From the NCBI GenBank assembly GCA_946478755.1, contig CAMLDJ010000034.1, positions 1-31,772 on the forward strand: a stretch of DNA of 31,772 nt, in the 5' to 3' direction. A program made the position numbers and the translations under genes. The notes under the pieces were generated by a model that saw nothing but the letters and a program-made list of their open reading frames with translations, had not been told where the DNA came from and made no database searches. Numbering within the stretch: position 1 is the first letter of the stretch; the number at the start of each line of letters is the position of its first letter. The stretch comes from an uncultured Pedobacter sp. GTDB taxonomy: Bacteria; Bacteroidota; Bacteroidia; Sphingobacteriales; Sphingobacteriaceae. This document shows, piece by piece, positions 7,057-17,488 of this stretch.

Positions 7057-9282
7057 ATGAACCGAAATAAAAAAATAGTCATTGGCATCCTGAGTTTATC
7101 GATGCTGATCTATACCTGTAAAGTATCGCAGCAAATGGTAAAGCGCGATGCCAGCGGAAACATTGTGGTGAATACCAATCCTTCTTCTGCATATCTATCG
7201 CCCCAGGAGAGCATGAAGACGATATTTTTACCCAAAGGTTACCATCTGGAACTGGTGGCCAGTGAACCCATGATCCATGAGCCTGTTGCGATTACCTGGG
7301 ATGGAAATGGCAGAATGTATGTTGCAGAAATGAATACCTATATGCAGGACGCAGAAGGGACCGGGGAAATGAAGGCGGTATGTACCGTAAAGCGACTGGA
7401 AGATACCAATGCCGATGGGAAAATGGATAAGTCTGTAATCTTTATTGACAAATTGCTTTTACCGCGAATGATCCTTGCCCTGGATGACAGGATCCTGATC
7501 AACGAAACCAACTCCAATAACATTTACAGCTACCGTGATGCCGATGGTGATGGCAAGGCGGAGGAGAAGAAACTGATCTTCAAAAATGATGAAATCAGCT
7601 CCAGTAACCTGGAGCATCAGAAAAGTGGTTTGATGTGGAACCTGGATAATAAGATTTATGTAACGGTTGAAAATAAACGCTATGTGTATGAAGACGGGAT
7701 GCTGAAGGCTGAATATCTTCATGAAGGGCCGGGCGGACAATGGGGATTGACCAGTGACAACTACGGTAGATTGTATTTCTCTGCGGCAGGATCTGAAACA
7801 CCTGCACTTAACTTTCAGCAGAATCCTTCTTACGGGCGCTTTGATTTTAAAGACCAGTATGATAAAGATTTTCAGGCGGTATGGCCAATCATTTCTACAC
7901 CGGATGTTCAGGGTGGCTTAAACAGGTTAAGACCGGATAGTACGCTTAATCACTTTACAGCATGTACAGGTCAATCGATATTCAGGGGAAATGCCTTACC
8001 TGCAGATGCACAGGGCGACCTTTTCATCTGTGAACCGGTAGGACGATTGATCAGACGTGCCAAAGTGACCAATACTGACGGAAAAATAACTTTGAGGAAT
8101 GCCTATAACAAAGAAGAATTCATCGCCTCTACCGACATGAACTTCAGACCTGTGAACAGTGTTACCGGACCTGACGGATGCTTATACATCGTTGATATGT
8201 ACCGCGGAATTATCCAGGAAGGGAACTGGACAAGAAAAGGAACTTACCTGCGTAAACAAATTGATGAAAAGAAATTTGATAAAAATATTGGCCGTGGAAG
8301 GATCTATCGGGTAGTTTATGATGGTATAAAGCCTGATCAAACTGCACCCAGGTTGTTAGACCTGACCAGCGACAAGCTGGTGCCTTATCTGGCACATGCC
8401 AACGGCTGGTGGAGAGATAATGCACAGAAAATAATGGTGTTGCGTGGCGATAAAACTGTTGTGCCTGCATTGAAAGCCATGGCCGTGGACAAAGCCACGG
8501 GGCAGCTTGGACGAATCCACGCACTATGGACCTTGAGTGGATTAAAAGCTTTGGATAAGGAAACCCTTAAGGCGGCATTGAACGATAAAGATGCAGAAGT
8601 TCGTAAAACTGCAGTCTGGATTGCTGACGACCTGATCAAGAAAGGAGATGACCAACTGATCCCTATTTTGGATTTCCTTAAAAATGATCCGAGTGCCGAT
8701 GTTCGTTTTCAGTTGGCCCTGACCTTAAGGTTTAACAAGTCGGAAAAAGCACAGAATATCATAAAATATATGGTGGCAAAATATCCGGATAACCAGGTAT
8801 TGGTTGAGTCACAAAAAAGCTTCCAGGAGAACAATGAGAAACGTGCCCTGGCTGCAAAGAATGCCGCTGTCATGGCCACAGAGGACAAAAAGTTGGTGTT
8901 ACAAGGTGCAACCATCTTTAAACAGCTGTGTGCAATTTGCCATGGTGCCGATGGAAAAGGGGTGACCATAGGTGGTAAAGATATGCCGGCACCTCCGCTG
9001 GCCGGTGTAAAAGATGTGAACGGCGATCCTGAAAAGTTGATAAAAATTCTTCTCCACGGCTTAGCGGGGCCTGTTGACGGTAAAACTTATGCTGATGCGA
9101 TGCCTGCACTTGGTAGCAATGATGATGAATACATCGCTGCTGTACTGAGCTACATCAGAAATGATATGGGCAACAAGGCATCTGTCGTAAAACCTGCCGA
9201 TGTTAAAAGGGTGAGAAACGAGCACAAAACGCGCGATAAGAACTGGACCATCCAGGAACTGCAAAGCACAACAGCAAAGTAA
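7057..9282 (+). CDS. Lipoprotein beta-propeller dehydrogenase-like protein with HEAT repeats and C-terminal cytochrome c (PVC-type membrane-bound dehydrogenase family)
   Basis: The 741-residue product begins with a lipoprotein-like signal (LSMLIYTCKVS, candidate lipidated Cys21). It continues with a long propeller-like region of the 'putative membrane-bound dehydrogenase' type related to glucose/sorbosone dehydrogenases, about 45-425 (GYHLELVASEPMIHEPVAITWDG). That region carries Asp-rich calcium-like loops DTNADGKMDKS and DADGDGKAEE. Helical HEAT-like repeats follow at about 440-600, then a cytochrome c domain with Cys625-Ala-Ile-Cys628-His629 and GADGKG. Such proteins are common in Planctomycetes and Bacteroidota; substrates are mostly unproven, and sugar or polyol oxidation is the usual guess. 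Its position between a small cytochrome c and five glycan-active genes suggests oxidation of a released sugar or glycoside. A PQQ site cannot be confirmed by eye. Confidence 0.85.
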   Translation: MNRNKKIVIGILSLSMLIYTCKVSQQMVKRDASGNIVVNTNPSSAYLSPQESMKTIFLPKGYHLELVASEPMIHEPVAITWDGNGRMYVAEMNTYMQDAEGTGEMKAVCTVKRLEDTNADGKMDKSVIFIDKLLLPRMILALDDRILINETNSNNIYSYRDADGDGKAEEKKLIFKNDEISSSNLEHQKSGLMWNLDNKIYVTVENKRYVYEDGMLKAEYLHEGPGGQWGLTSDNYGRLYFSAAGSETPALNFQQNPSYGRFDFKDQYDKDFQAVWPIISTPDVQGGLNRLRPDSTLNHFTACTGQSIFRGNALPADAQGDLFICEPVGRLIRRAKVTNTDGKITLRNAYNKEEFIASTDMNFRPVNSVTGPDGCLYIVDMYRGIIQEGNWTRKGTYLRKQIDEKKFDKNIGRGRIYRVVYDGIKPDQTAPRLLDLTSDKLVPYLAHANGWWRDNAQKIMVLRGDKTVVPALKAMAVDKATGQLGRIHALWTLSGLKALDKETLKAALNDKDAEVRKTAVWIADDLIKKGDDQLIPILDFLKNDPSADVRFQLALTLRFNKSEKAQNIIKYMVAKYPDNQVLVESQKSFQENNEKRALAAKNAAVMATEDKKLVLQGATIFKQLCAICHGADGKGVTIGGKDMPAPPLAGVKDVNGDPEKLIKILLHGLAGPVDGKTYADAMPALGSNDDEYIAAVLSYIRNDMGNKASVVKPADVKRVRNEHKTRDKNWTIQELQSTTAK

Positions 9283-9384
9283 AATAAAAACATATCGTCA
9301 ATACCCATTTACCTGCTTTTATAGCGGGGATGGGTAAGTATTAACTAAAAAATTCAATCCATATATTCATCTTAAGTCGTTATA

Positions 9385-11664
9385 ATGCTAAAAGATCTTT
9401 TTCAATTTAACATCAGAAATTCATTAATCCCAATTCTGCTCATCCTTGTCAATGGATTTGCAGTTGCCCAGGAAAAAACATATGCGGGTGCAGGTAATTT
9501 AAAATATGTAGACCCACAGATTGGTAACGTAGGCCATTTGTTGCAACCCACACGGCCAACTGCACAATTGCCAAATCAAATGATCAGAATGTTTCCACAG
9601 CGAAAAGATTACCTGGATGACCAGATCTCAAGCTTCCCGTTAAATGTCGTGTCACACCGTTTGGGCGAGGTATTTGCCTTAAAACCTTCGGCTCAGCACC
9701 TGGAGCCCGGCAGTTGGAAAAGAAAAATGACTTACGACCACGACCTGGAAGTTACCCGTCCCTGGTATTACAGCACTTACCTGGTTGATGATGAGGTGAA
9801 GGTCTCTTTTACCCCAGGTAAAAAAACAGGATACTATAAATTTCAGTTTCCTGCAAAAGGAGAAAAAGCCCTGCTCTTTGAAAACTACAATCCTGGTTTA
9901 AATGAATTTAGCTTTATTTCTGCTACCGAAATTACCGGAATGGAGGTTTATCATGGCAACATTAAGGTTTACCTGTACGGCGTTTTTAGTGAGGGCGCTG
10001 TCGTGGGAACTGTGCAGGACAACAAGCTTTTGCCGGCACGCAAGGTGAGTGGAAAGGATGCCCGGGCATGGGTTCGTTTCCCGGAAAACACTACAGGGAA
10101 TGTAGAATTTAAATACGCTATATCTTATGTGAGCGCGGAACAGGCCAGGAAGAACTACAATAATGAATTGAGTAGAACCACCTTCGACCAGCAGGTTATA
10201 CTTGCAGAGGCCGCATGGGGAAAAGTCATCAACCAGATTAAAACCACCGGAGCTACCGAAGCGCAGCGCCGGTCTTTTTATACCGCGCTATACCGTTGTT
10301 ACGAAAGGATGGTCGACATTACCGAAGATGGCCGGTATTTTAGCGGTTTTGACAATAAGATACACCGGAGCAACCGTCCTTTTTATGTCGACGATTGGGC
10401 CTGGGATACTTATCTGGCACACCATCCGTTAAGGGTTATCCTGAATCCCGCTCAGGAAGAGGATATGTTACAATCTTATGTGCTGATGTACCAGCAAAGC
10501 GGCTGGATCCCTACTTTTCCGGTCTTGTTCGGCGACCATGCCTGTATGAATGGCTTTCATTCTACCGTCAGTTTTTTAGATGGATATAGAAAGGGATTAA
10601 AGAACTTCGACCTGGAAAAGGCTTATGAGGGGCTGGCAAAAAATGCCAATGAGGCCACCATGATCCCATGGAGAAACGGGCCTAAAACAGTGTTGGATGA
10701 TATATACCACAGCAAAGGATTTTTTCCGGCGCTGCATATCGGTGAGAAAGAATATGTGTCGACGGTCGATAAATTTGAAAAACGTCAGGCCGTGGCGGTA
10801 ACATTGGGCCATAGTTATGATGACTGGGCATTGGGACAGCTGGCTAAGGATCTGGGTAAGGAGCAGGATTATAAAAAGTTTAACAAGCGAGGGTTTAACT
10901 ATAAGAATCTATGGAGCAAGGATGCCCGGTTGTTTATGCCCAGGGATAAAGATGGCAACTGGATTAAAATCGATCCTAAGTTTGATGGTGGCATGGGGGG
11001 CAGAGACTACTATGATGAAAATAATGGCTGGACTTACCTGTGGCAGGTACAGCACGATGTAAATGGCCTGATGAACCTGATGGGTGGTAGGAAAGCTTTT
11101 GAAAACAGACTTGATCTGCTTTTCCGTGAGCCGCTGGGAAGAAGTCAGTACGAGTTTCAGGGAACTTTTCCCGATGCTACGGGCTTGGTGGGGCAGTATT
11201 CTATGGGGAATGAACCAAGTTTTCACATCCCTTATCTGTACAATTATACTTCCTCTCCCTGGAAAACGCAAAAACGTATCCGCTTTCTGCTGGATACCTG
11301 GTTTAAAGACAATGTTTTTGGAATTCCGGGCGATGAAGATGGGGGTGGGATGACCGCATTTGTTGTTTTCTCGGCTATGGGCTTTTATCCCCTGACGCCG
11401 GGTGTGCCGGTCTATACCATTGGTAGCCCGGTATTTGAAAAAGTAACGATTGATCTGCCCAACGGTAAGTTATTTCAGGTGATCGCGAACAACAGTTCTG
11501 TGCAGAATAAATATATACAAAGTGCAAAGTTCGACGGTAAAGTATTGGATGCTCCCTGGTTTACCCATGAGCAACTCAGCGCTGGAGGTAAGCTGGAACT
11601 GGAAATGGGTTCAAAGCCTAATAAAACATGGGGAGTACCAAAGGAATCAAAAATATCGAAGTAG
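9385..11664 (+). CDS. GH92 family exo-alpha-mannosidase
   Basis: The 759-residue product has a signal peptide ending AVAQ near residue 28 and the GH92 layout. An N-terminal beta-sandwich begins YVDPQIGNVG. An (alpha/alpha)6 barrel follows with DDWAWDTYLAHHPL, the NGWTYLWQVQHDVNGL block and the GNEPSFHIPYLYNY block (Glu610). The closing GDEDGGGMTAF motif precedes FSAMGFYPLTPG. Asp650 and Asp652 have the two-residue spacing of the catalytic bases described for GH92 enzymes, which are calcium-dependent inverting exo-mannosidases. The GDEDGGGM form, rather than the commoner GNDDxGxM, marks a subgroup, so linkage specificity (1,2, 1,3, 1,4 or phosphate-linked) is open. The next gene starts 3 bp after the stop, so the two are co-transcribed and possibly translationally coupled. 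No lipobox is seen, so it is probably periplasmic. Confidence 0.92.
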   Translation: MLKDLFQFNIRNSLIPILLILVNGFAVAQEKTYAGAGNLKYVDPQIGNVGHLLQPTRPTAQLPNQMIRMFPQRKDYLDDQISSFPLNVVSHRLGEVFALKPSAQHLEPGSWKRKMTYDHDLEVTRPWYYSTYLVDDEVKVSFTPGKKTGYYKFQFPAKGEKALLFENYNPGLNEFSFISATEITGMEVYHGNIKVYLYGVFSEGAVVGTVQDNKLLPARKVSGKDARAWVRFPENTTGNVEFKYAISYVSAEQARKNYNNELSRTTFDQQVILAEAAWGKVINQIKTTGATEAQRRSFYTALYRCYERMVDITEDGRYFSGFDNKIHRSNRPFYVDDWAWDTYLAHHPLRVILNPAQEEDMLQSYVLMYQQSGWIPTFPVLFGDHACMNGFHSTVSFLDGYRKGLKNFDLEKAYEGLAKNANEATMIPWRNGPKTVLDDIYHSKGFFPALHIGEKEYVSTVDKFEKRQAVAVTLGHSYDDWALGQLAKDLGKEQDYKKFNKRGFNYKNLWSKDARLFMPRDKDGNWIKIDPKFDGGMGGRDYYDENNGWTYLWQVQHDVNGLMNLMGGRKAFENRLDLLFREPLGRSQYEFQGTFPDATGLVGQYSMGNEPSFHIPYLYNYTSSPWKTQKRIRFLLDTWFKDNVFGIPGDEDGGGMTAFVVFSAMGFYPLTPGVPVYTIGSPVFEKVTIDLPNGKLFQVIANNSSVQNKYIQSAKFDGKVLDAPWFTHEQLSAGGKLELEMGSKPNKTWGVPKESKISK

Positions 11665-11667
11665 ACA

Positions 11668-12918
11668 ATGAAAAGAGAAATATCTATACTGTTGATTTGC
11701 TGCAGTATAACACTTATAGGGCGTGCTCAGAACAAACATGGCAGGCAATCCAGATTTCCGAGTTATAAAGGGTTGGTGATGGCCGGCTACCAGGGATGGT
11801 TTAATGCCAAAGGCGATGGGGGCAACCGTGGCTGGAATCACTATGGCCATATCGATAGAGAAAGAATTGGGGTAGAGATCTGGCCCGAAATGTCGGAGTA
11901 TGAAAAAACCTATAAAACACCTTTTAAGCTGGCCAATGGTGACCATGCTTACCTGTTCAGTTCCTACGATGCATCTTCTGTAAACCTTCACTTCAACTGG
12001 ATGCAGCAGTACGGAATAGATGGGGTGTTCGTACAGCGTTTTGTGACCAACCTGAAATATCCGGCCGGTACCAACCATAACAATAAAGTACTTTCAACGG
12101 CACTAAAGGCAGCAGAAAAGTACAAAAGGGCCATTGCCCTGATGTATGACTTTTCCGGCATGAAGGACGGTGATGAAGCCCTGGTCATCAGTGATTTTAA
12201 AAAGCTGGTAGACAGCATGAAGTTAACCAGTCGCGGCCAGAACCAGAGTTACCTGTACCACAACCATAAACCACTGGTAGCACTTTGGGGTGTTGGCTTC
12301 AACGACAACAGAAAATACAACCTTAAAAACGTACGTGCCATTATTGATTTTCTTCAGAACGACCCGGTATATGGTGGCTGTTCAATTCTGCTGGGCGTAC
12401 CTACACAATGGCGCGAGCTGGCGGGCGATACGGAATCTGACCCAGAGTTGCTGGAGACTTTTAAGAAGGTGGACATCATTCATCCCTGGTTTGTGGGCCG
12501 CTTTATCGAATCGAGACTGCCAAAAATGATGGAAAGAATTAGGGCAGACATTGCCTGGTGCAAGCAGCATAAGGTAGATTATGTACCGGTGGTTTACCCT
12601 GGTTTTAGCTGGCACAATATGAAGCCGGAATCACCTTTGGATCAGATCCCAAGAAACCGGGGGCAGTTTTTCTGGAAGCAGTTATCGGGTGCCATACAGA
12701 ACGGGGCTGAAATGATTTATGTAGCCATGTTTGACGAGGTGGATGAAGGCACCGCAATTTTTAAGATCAGTAAAAACCCGCCGGTCGGCCATACAGAATT
12801 TGTAAAACCTGAAGATGATATCCCCTCAGATTATTATATGTACCTGAGTGGGTATGCCGGTAAAATGTTAAGGAAGGAAATCCCATTCCAGCTCCAAATT
12901 CCGGCACCAAAAAAATAA
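11668..12918 (+). CDS. GH99/GH71-like endo-alpha-mannosidase-type glycosidase
   Basis: The 416-residue product has a short signal ending GRAQ near residue 21, then a single TIM-barrel domain from [20 protein letters not shown] onward. The start, the [19 protein letters not shown] strand and the late block [10 protein letters not shown] (Glu357 and Glu360) match the GH71/GH99-like clan. In characterised GH99 enzymes the equivalent motif is NEWHEGTQIEP, whose two glutamates are catalytic; both are kept here with the same spacing. GH99 enzymes cleave internal alpha-1,2-mannosidic bonds, so this would produce oligosaccharides for the adjacent GH92. The gene lies 3 bp after GH92 and 4 bp before GH95, a tight operon. 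Assignment to the clan is firm; substrate is inferred. A second GH99-fold protein lies at 23041-24309 without these glutamates. Confidence 0.82.
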   Translation: MKREISILLICCSITLIGRAQNKHGRQSRFPSYKGLVMAGYQGWFNAKGDGGNRGWNHYGHIDRERIGVEIWPEMSEYEKTYKTPFKLANGDHAYLFSSYDASSVNLHFNWMQQYGIDGVFVQRFVTNLKYPAGTNHNNKVLSTALKAAEKYKRAIALMYDFSGMKDGDEALVISDFKKLVDSMKLTSRGQNQSYLYHNHKPLVALWGVGFNDNRKYNLKNVRAIIDFLQNDPVYGGCSILLGVPTQWRELAGDTESDPELLETFKKVDIIHPWFVGRFIESRLPKMMERIRADIAWCKQHKVDYVPVVYPGFSWHNMKPESPLDQIPRNRGQFFWKQLSGAIQNGAEMIYVAMFDEVDEGTAIFKISKNPPVGHTEFVKPEDDIPSDYYMYLSGYAGKMLRKEIPFQLQIPAPKK

Positions 12919-12922
12919 ACAG

Positions 12923-15376
12923 ATGAAGAAAGTAGTTTTTTTGGCCACACTTTTTATTAGTGGCTCATTATATGCCCAGCAGCAGGAATTAAAGTTATGG
13001 TACGATAAGCCTGCCGGAAAGGTCTGGGAGGCTGCATTACCCGTTGGTAATGGGAAAATTGCGGGTATGGTTTATGGCAATCCTTCTGCTGAACTCATTA
13101 AGCTCAATGAATGTACCGTATGGTCGGGTGGGCCGAACCGAAATGACAATCCAAATGCTTTGTCGGCTTTGCCGGAAGTGAGGAAACTCATATTTGAAGG
13201 CAAATATGCGGAAGCCAGTGATCTGGCAACGGCAAAGATTAAGGCTGAAAAGATCCATGGCATGAAATATCAGCCTGTGGGCGACCTTCATCTGGATTTT
13301 GCAGGACATGAAAATTATACCGATTATTACAGGGAGCTGGATATTGATAAAGCTATAGCCAAAACCAGGTATAAGGTAAATGGGGTGACCTTTACCCGGG
13401 ACGTATTTACTTCCCTGGCAGACCAGGTAATGGTAGTTAGAATTGCAGCCGATCAACCTTCAAAAATTTCTTTTAATGCGTCCTTCTCCAGTTTGCAAAC
13501 TTCAGGTACTTCCACAAAAGACAAGAATGAATTGCTGTTGTCGGGGATATCCGGAGATAAGGAAGGGGTAAAAGGTGCCGTTAAGTTTCGGGCGCTGCTC
13601 CATGTTGAAACAGAAGGTGGCCATGTTTCTGCCACAAATTCGACTATTGTGGTGACCAATGCCAATGTAGTGACGCTTTATTTATCGATTGGGACTAATT
13701 TTAACAGCTATAAAGACATCAGCGGCAATGAAGCAGAAAGAGCAGAGAAGATCCTGGCTCCTGCATTAAGAAAGTCGTATGCTGTTTTGCTGAAAAATCA
13801 CATCAGTGCCTACCAGAAATTGTTTCACCGTGTCCGGCTTGACCTCGGAAGAACAGCGGCGATGAACAAACCTACTGATGAGCGTGTAGTTAATTTTGCG
13901 AAGGTGAATGACCCTCAGCTGGCCTCACTGTATTTTCAGTTTGGTCGCTACCTGCTGATCGCTTCATCACAACCCGGGGGGCAGCCCGCTAACCTGCAGG
14001 GCATATGGAACGATAAGATGAACCCACCCTGGGGAAGTAAATATACCATCAACATCAATACGGAAATGAATTACTGGCCTGCAGAGGTGACCAATCTGCA
14101 GGAAATGCATGAACCACTCATCAGCATGGTAAAGGACCTATCGGTTACCGGTCGGGAGACCGCCCGGCTGATGTATGGGGCAAAAGGTTGGGTGACACAC
14201 CACAATACCGATCTATGGCGTATTACGGGGCCGGTTGATGGGATCTATTCTGCGATGTGGCCGATGGGCGGAGCCTGGTTAAGCAGGCACCTCTGGGACC
14301 GGTTTTTATATAGCGGCGACAAAAAATACCTCGAGTCTGTTTACGATGCCATGAAGGGCTCGGCCGAGTTTTTTGCAGATTTCCTGATTGAAGAACCTGT
14401 ACACCAATGGCTGGTGGTTTCTCCGTCCATATCGCCGGAGAATGCACCGGCAGTTGCGAAAGGGAAATCGATAGCTGCAGGGGTGACCATGGATAACCAG
14501 ATCGTACATGAGCTTTTTTCAAATGTCATCCGTGCTTCAGCATTACTGGGCAGAGATCAGGCATTTGCCGAAAAACTGAAAGGCCTAAGGAAACGCCTGC
14601 CGCCTATGCAGATTGGCCGGTATGGCCAGCTGCAGGAATGGCTACAGGATCTGGACAGCCCAACGGATCACCACAGGCATGTATCTCACCTGTTTGGTGT
14701 ATATCCGGCTGGACAAATTTCTCCATACCGGACACCGGAATTGTTTGATGCCGCCCGTACTTCCCTGCGCTACCGGGGTGACGTTTCAACGGGCTGGTCT
14801 ATGGGCTGGAAAATAAATCTATGGGCGAGGTTCCTGGATGGAAACCATGCTTACAAGCTATTGAGCGATCAGTTGTCGCCGGTAAGGGCCCAGGGCGAGG
14901 GCGGGGGGACTTATCCAAACTTATTTGATGCACATCCTCCCTTTCAGATAGACGGGAACTTTGGATGCACTTCAGGAATTGCAGAAATGCTGGTCCAGAG
15001 TTATGATGGTGCCATACATTTACTGCCTGCCTTACCCGAGGTCTGGAAAAGAGGAAGCATTGAAGGTCTGAGGGCAAGGGGAGGGTTTGAAATCCTGAAA
15101 CTGCAGTGGGAAAATGGAAAGCTGAAGCATTTGGTCATCCGGTCTTTAAAAGGAGGCAATTGTCGCTTAAGGGTATCCGATCCGGTAAAAGGATTGGCGG
15201 GGCTGCGGCTTAAACGCGCTAAAGGTATAAATCCAAACCCTTTTTACCAGCTTGATGAGACTGCCGCAGCCCTTATTTCGGATAAAGCGAAGCTGAATGC
15301 CTTGAACCTGAAAGAGACGCTGTTGTTTGATTTTGATACCAAAGCCGGGCAATCGTACACCCTGGTTGCACAGTAA
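12923..15376 (+). CDS. GH95 family alpha-L-fucosidase-type glycosidase
   Basis: The 817-residue product has a signal ending LYAQ near residue 19 and the GH95 layout. An N-terminal beta-domain holds [20 protein letters not shown] and [11 protein letters not shown]. An (alpha/alpha)6 barrel carries [19 protein letters not shown] and [15 protein letters not shown], and a C-terminal beta-domain ends it. Catalytic-type residues by analogy with Bifidobacterium AfcA are Asn377 and Asn379, Glu506 in [10 protein letters not shown] and Asp677 in [11 protein letters not shown]95 enzymes are inverting; most remove terminal alpha-1,2-L-fucose and some act on L-galactose, so both are possible. It starts 4 bp after the GH99-like gene and precedes the esterase by 57 bp. 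No key residue appears missing. Confidence 0.9.
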   Translation: MKKVVFLATLFISGSLYAQQQELKLWYDKPAGKVWEAALPVGNGKIAGMVYGNPSAELIKLNECTVWSGGPNRNDNPNALSALPEVRKLIFEGKYAEASDLATAKIKAEKIHGMKYQPVGDLHLDFAGHENYTDYYRELDIDKAIAKTRYKVNGVTFTRDVFTSLADQVMVVRIAADQPSKISFNASFSSLQTSGTSTKDKNELLLSGISGDKEGVKGAVKFRALLHVETEGGHVSATNSTIVVTNANVVTLYLSIGTNFNSYKDISGNEAERAEKILAPALRKSYAVLLKNHISAYQKLFHRVRLDLGRTAAMNKPTDERVVNFAKVNDPQLASLYFQFGRYLLIASSQPGGQPANLQGIWNDKMNPPWGSKYTININTEMNYWPAEVTNLQEMHEPLISMVKDLSVTGRETARLMYGAKGWVTHHNTDLWRITGPVDGIYSAMWPMGGAWLSRHLWDRFLYSGDKKYLESVYDAMKGSAEFFADFLIEEPVHQWLVVSPSISPENAPAVAKGKSIAAGVTMDNQIVHELFSNVIRASALLGRDQAFAEKLKGLRKRLPPMQIGRYGQLQEWLQDLDSPTDHHRHVSHLFGVYPAGQISPYRTPELFDAARTSLRYRGDVSTGWSMGWKINLWARFLDGNHAYKLLSDQLSPVRAQGEGGGTYPNLFDAHPPFQIDGNFGCTSGIAEMLVQSYDGAIHLLPALPEVWKRGSIEGLRARGGFEILKLQWENGKLKHLVIRSLKGGNCRLRVSDPVKGLAGLRLKRAKGINPNPFYQLDETAAALISDKAKLNALNLKETLLFDFDTKAGQSYTLVAQ

Positions 15377-15433
15377 TGTGCTGCCGAATGGAAGGCATAA
15401 AAATATATTCTATAAGCTAATAAAAACGTATCG

Positions 15434-17389
15434 ATGAAACTAAATATAAAACTGTCCGTACTTATCTTGTTCCTGTGTTTTCAGGTTCGGGCACAACTCC
15501 GCGTTCCGGCTTTAGTGGCCGATCATATGGTTTTGCAGCGCAACATGCCCATTCCAATTTGGGGCTGGGCGAAACCAGGTGAAAAAATTAACATCCTGTT
15601 TAAGAACGAGGTTTATCGGGGAACGACAGCTGCCTCGGGTAAATGGACGGTTCGGCTGCCAGGACAGGCAGCCGGTGGCCCCTTTGAGCTGAGCATAAAA
15701 GGGCAGGATCAGCAGCTGGTCTTTAAAGATGTGCTGATTGGTGACGTGTGGATCTGTTCGGGACAATCCAACATGGTTTTTGACTTTAACAATGGCAGGG
15801 CAAGGGCATTATACGCCAAAGATATTGCTGCTTCCGAAAATAACCAGATCAGACAGATCCTGGTGTCCCGGGTAACCAGTCCTGTTCCGGCAGAAAACTT
15901 TAACAGTTCCGGATGGAAATCCGCCAGGCCGGAAATACTAAATGCCTTTTCTGCCGCAGCCTATTTCTTTGCCAGGGATCTATATGAAAAGAACAAGGTA
16001 GCCATTGGCCTGATCAATACCAGCTGGGGAGGTACAAAAGCGGAAGCATGGATCAGTGAAGCCGGCATTAAAGCTTTTCCTCAGTTTGAAAATGAAGTTA
16101 AACTGCTAAAAGATACGGCACAGATTGCCGCAAAAATAAAACAGCGTAAGTTGCTGGTGGCAGACTGGCATGAAAAAAATAAGACCGAAGACAAAGGTTA
16201 TACGGATGGCAAGGCGAGTTGGGCAGCAACCGATTTTAACGATGATGCCTGGAAGACGGTGTCAGTGCCGGTTATGTTCGATCAGTTTGGCTTCTCCAAT
16301 ACCTTTGGCGTGATGTGGTTCAGGAAAGAAATAGCTATTCCTGCCGGGCTGAGTGGAAAGGATGCCATCATCAAACTTGGTAGTGTGGATGATGAAGATG
16401 AAACATTTATCAACGGCATAAGGGTGGGCGGTTATGCCAACCGCGAAAAAGCCAGGGAGCACCATGTTCCCGGTAATCTGATCAAAGCTGGCAAAAATAT
16501 CATTGCAGTACGGGTGATCAATTGGAACGGGCCGGCAGGCTTTGCAGGAGATATGCCCATGGTGCTCGACTTTGGTACGAAAGTAATCCCGATTAAGGGA
16601 ACCTGGAAGTATGAACCTGGCAGGAAGACGGGACAGCTTCCCGGCGCATATAATACGCAGGACCTGAGTGTTTCCATTTACAACGGGATGATTGCTCCCT
16701 TGATTCCTTATGCCATAAAAGGGGCCATCTGGTACCAGGGCGAAAGTAACAGTACCAGGGGCAAGGAATACAGAGAACTGTTTCCGGCCATGATCGCCGA
16801 TTGGCGTTCCAAATGGAAGCAAGGCAATTTCCCTTTTATTTTTCAGCAGCTGGTGAATTTTAAACAGGTTGTTCCCCTTCCCGCTGAAAGTGACTGGGCG
16901 GAGTTGAGAGAAGCCCAGGCGATGACGCTTTTGAGATCTCGAAACACAGCCATGGCGGTAGGCATCGACATTGGCGAGGCAGATGACATTCACCCCGTTA
17001 ACAAACTGGATGTAGGCAGGCGCCTGGCCCTGGCCGCAAGGAAGCTGGCCTATGGAGAGAAGAAACTCGTTACATCGGGACCGGTTTATCAGTCTTTAAA
17101 AATTAAGGACAATGTAGCCATCCTTAATTTTAAGCAGACCGGACGCGGGCTAAAGGCTAAAGACGGAAAGGCACTGAAGTATTTTGCCATAGCCGGTGCT
17201 GATAAGAAATTTTTCTGGGCCGATGCGGTCATCGATGGTCAGCAGGTGCTGGTATCCAGTAAGGCTGTTCCTCATCCCGTTGCTGTACGTTATGCCTGGG
17301 CCGATAACCCCGAGGGTTGTAACCTGAGTAATCAGGAAGGCCTACCGGCCTCACCATTCCGGACTGACAACTGGGACAGAACCAAATAA
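15434..17389 (+). CDS. Sialate-O-acetylesterase-type SGNH esterase with inserted galactose-binding-like domain
   Basis: The 651-residue product has a signal ending VRAQ near residue 21. The SGNH esterase core is split by an insert. The nucleophile block is GDVWICSGQSNM with Ser112; GAIWYQGESNST is the oxyanion/Asn-Glu-Ser block; and IGEADDIHPVNK provides the Asp517-x-x-His520 dyad. Residues about 245-360 (ASWAATDFNDDAWKTVSVPV through NIIAVRVINWNG) form a jelly-roll resembling a galactose-binding-like domain between the Ser and Asp/His halves, which is usual in this family. Members remove O-acetyl groups from sialic acids, but in environmental Bacteroidota many act on acetylated plant or microbial glycans. 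With no sialidase in the window, the neutral reading is deacetylation of the locus glycan before the glycosidases act. Confidence 0.85.
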   Translation: MKLNIKLSVLILFLCFQVRAQLRVPALVADHMVLQRNMPIPIWGWAKPGEKINILFKNEVYRGTTAASGKWTVRLPGQAAGGPFELSIKGQDQQLVFKDVLIGDVWICSGQSNMVFDFNNGRARALYAKDIAASENNQIRQILVSRVTSPVPAENFNSSGWKSARPEILNAFSAAAYFFARDLYEKNKVAIGLINTSWGGTKAEAWISEAGIKAFPQFENEVKLLKDTAQIAAKIKQRKLLVADWHEKNKTEDKGYTDGKASWAATDFNDDAWKTVSVPVMFDQFGFSNTFGVMWFRKEIAIPAGLSGKDAIIKLGSVDDEDETFINGIRVGGYANREKAREHHVPGNLIKAGKNIIAVRVINWNGPAGFAGDMPMVLDFGTKVIPIKGTWKYEPGRKTGQLPGAYNTQDLSVSIYNGMIAPLIPYAIKGAIWYQGESNSTRGKEYRELFPAMIADWRSKWKQGNFPFIFQQLVNFKQVVPLPAESDWAELREAQAMTLLRSRNTAMAVGIDIGEADDIHPVNKLDVGRRLALAARKLAYGEKKLVTSGPVYQSLKIKDNVAILNFKQTGRGLKAKDGKALKYFAIAGADKKFFWADAVIDGQQVLVSSKAVPHPVAVRYAWADNPEGCNLSNQEGLPASPFRTDNWDRTK

Positions 17390-17488
17390 AGATCAATAAA
17401 TCATTTATACCAGCGATTTGCCCCTATGGTTCCCTTCATCATAAAAAAATAGGGCTGCTTTATATTTTATACCAAATTATACGATACG

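Noticed and set aside
9302..9336. Hairpin TACCCAT/ATGGGTA between the dehydrogenase and GH92 genes as a terminator
   Set aside because: The stem is 7 bp with a 21-nt loop and no T-run follows, so it is too weak to split the operon; it might at most lower expression.
16262..16993. Minus-strand frame of 243 codons inside the esterase gene
   Set aside because: It shows no recognisable domain and is opposite conserved SGNH and jelly-roll sequence; it is a by-product of codon composition.
15434..17389. Sialic-acid catabolism as the purpose of the locus
   Set aside because: Apart from the esterase family name, there is no sialidase, aldolase, epimerase or sialic-acid transporter in the window, and this esterase family often acts on other acetylated glycans.
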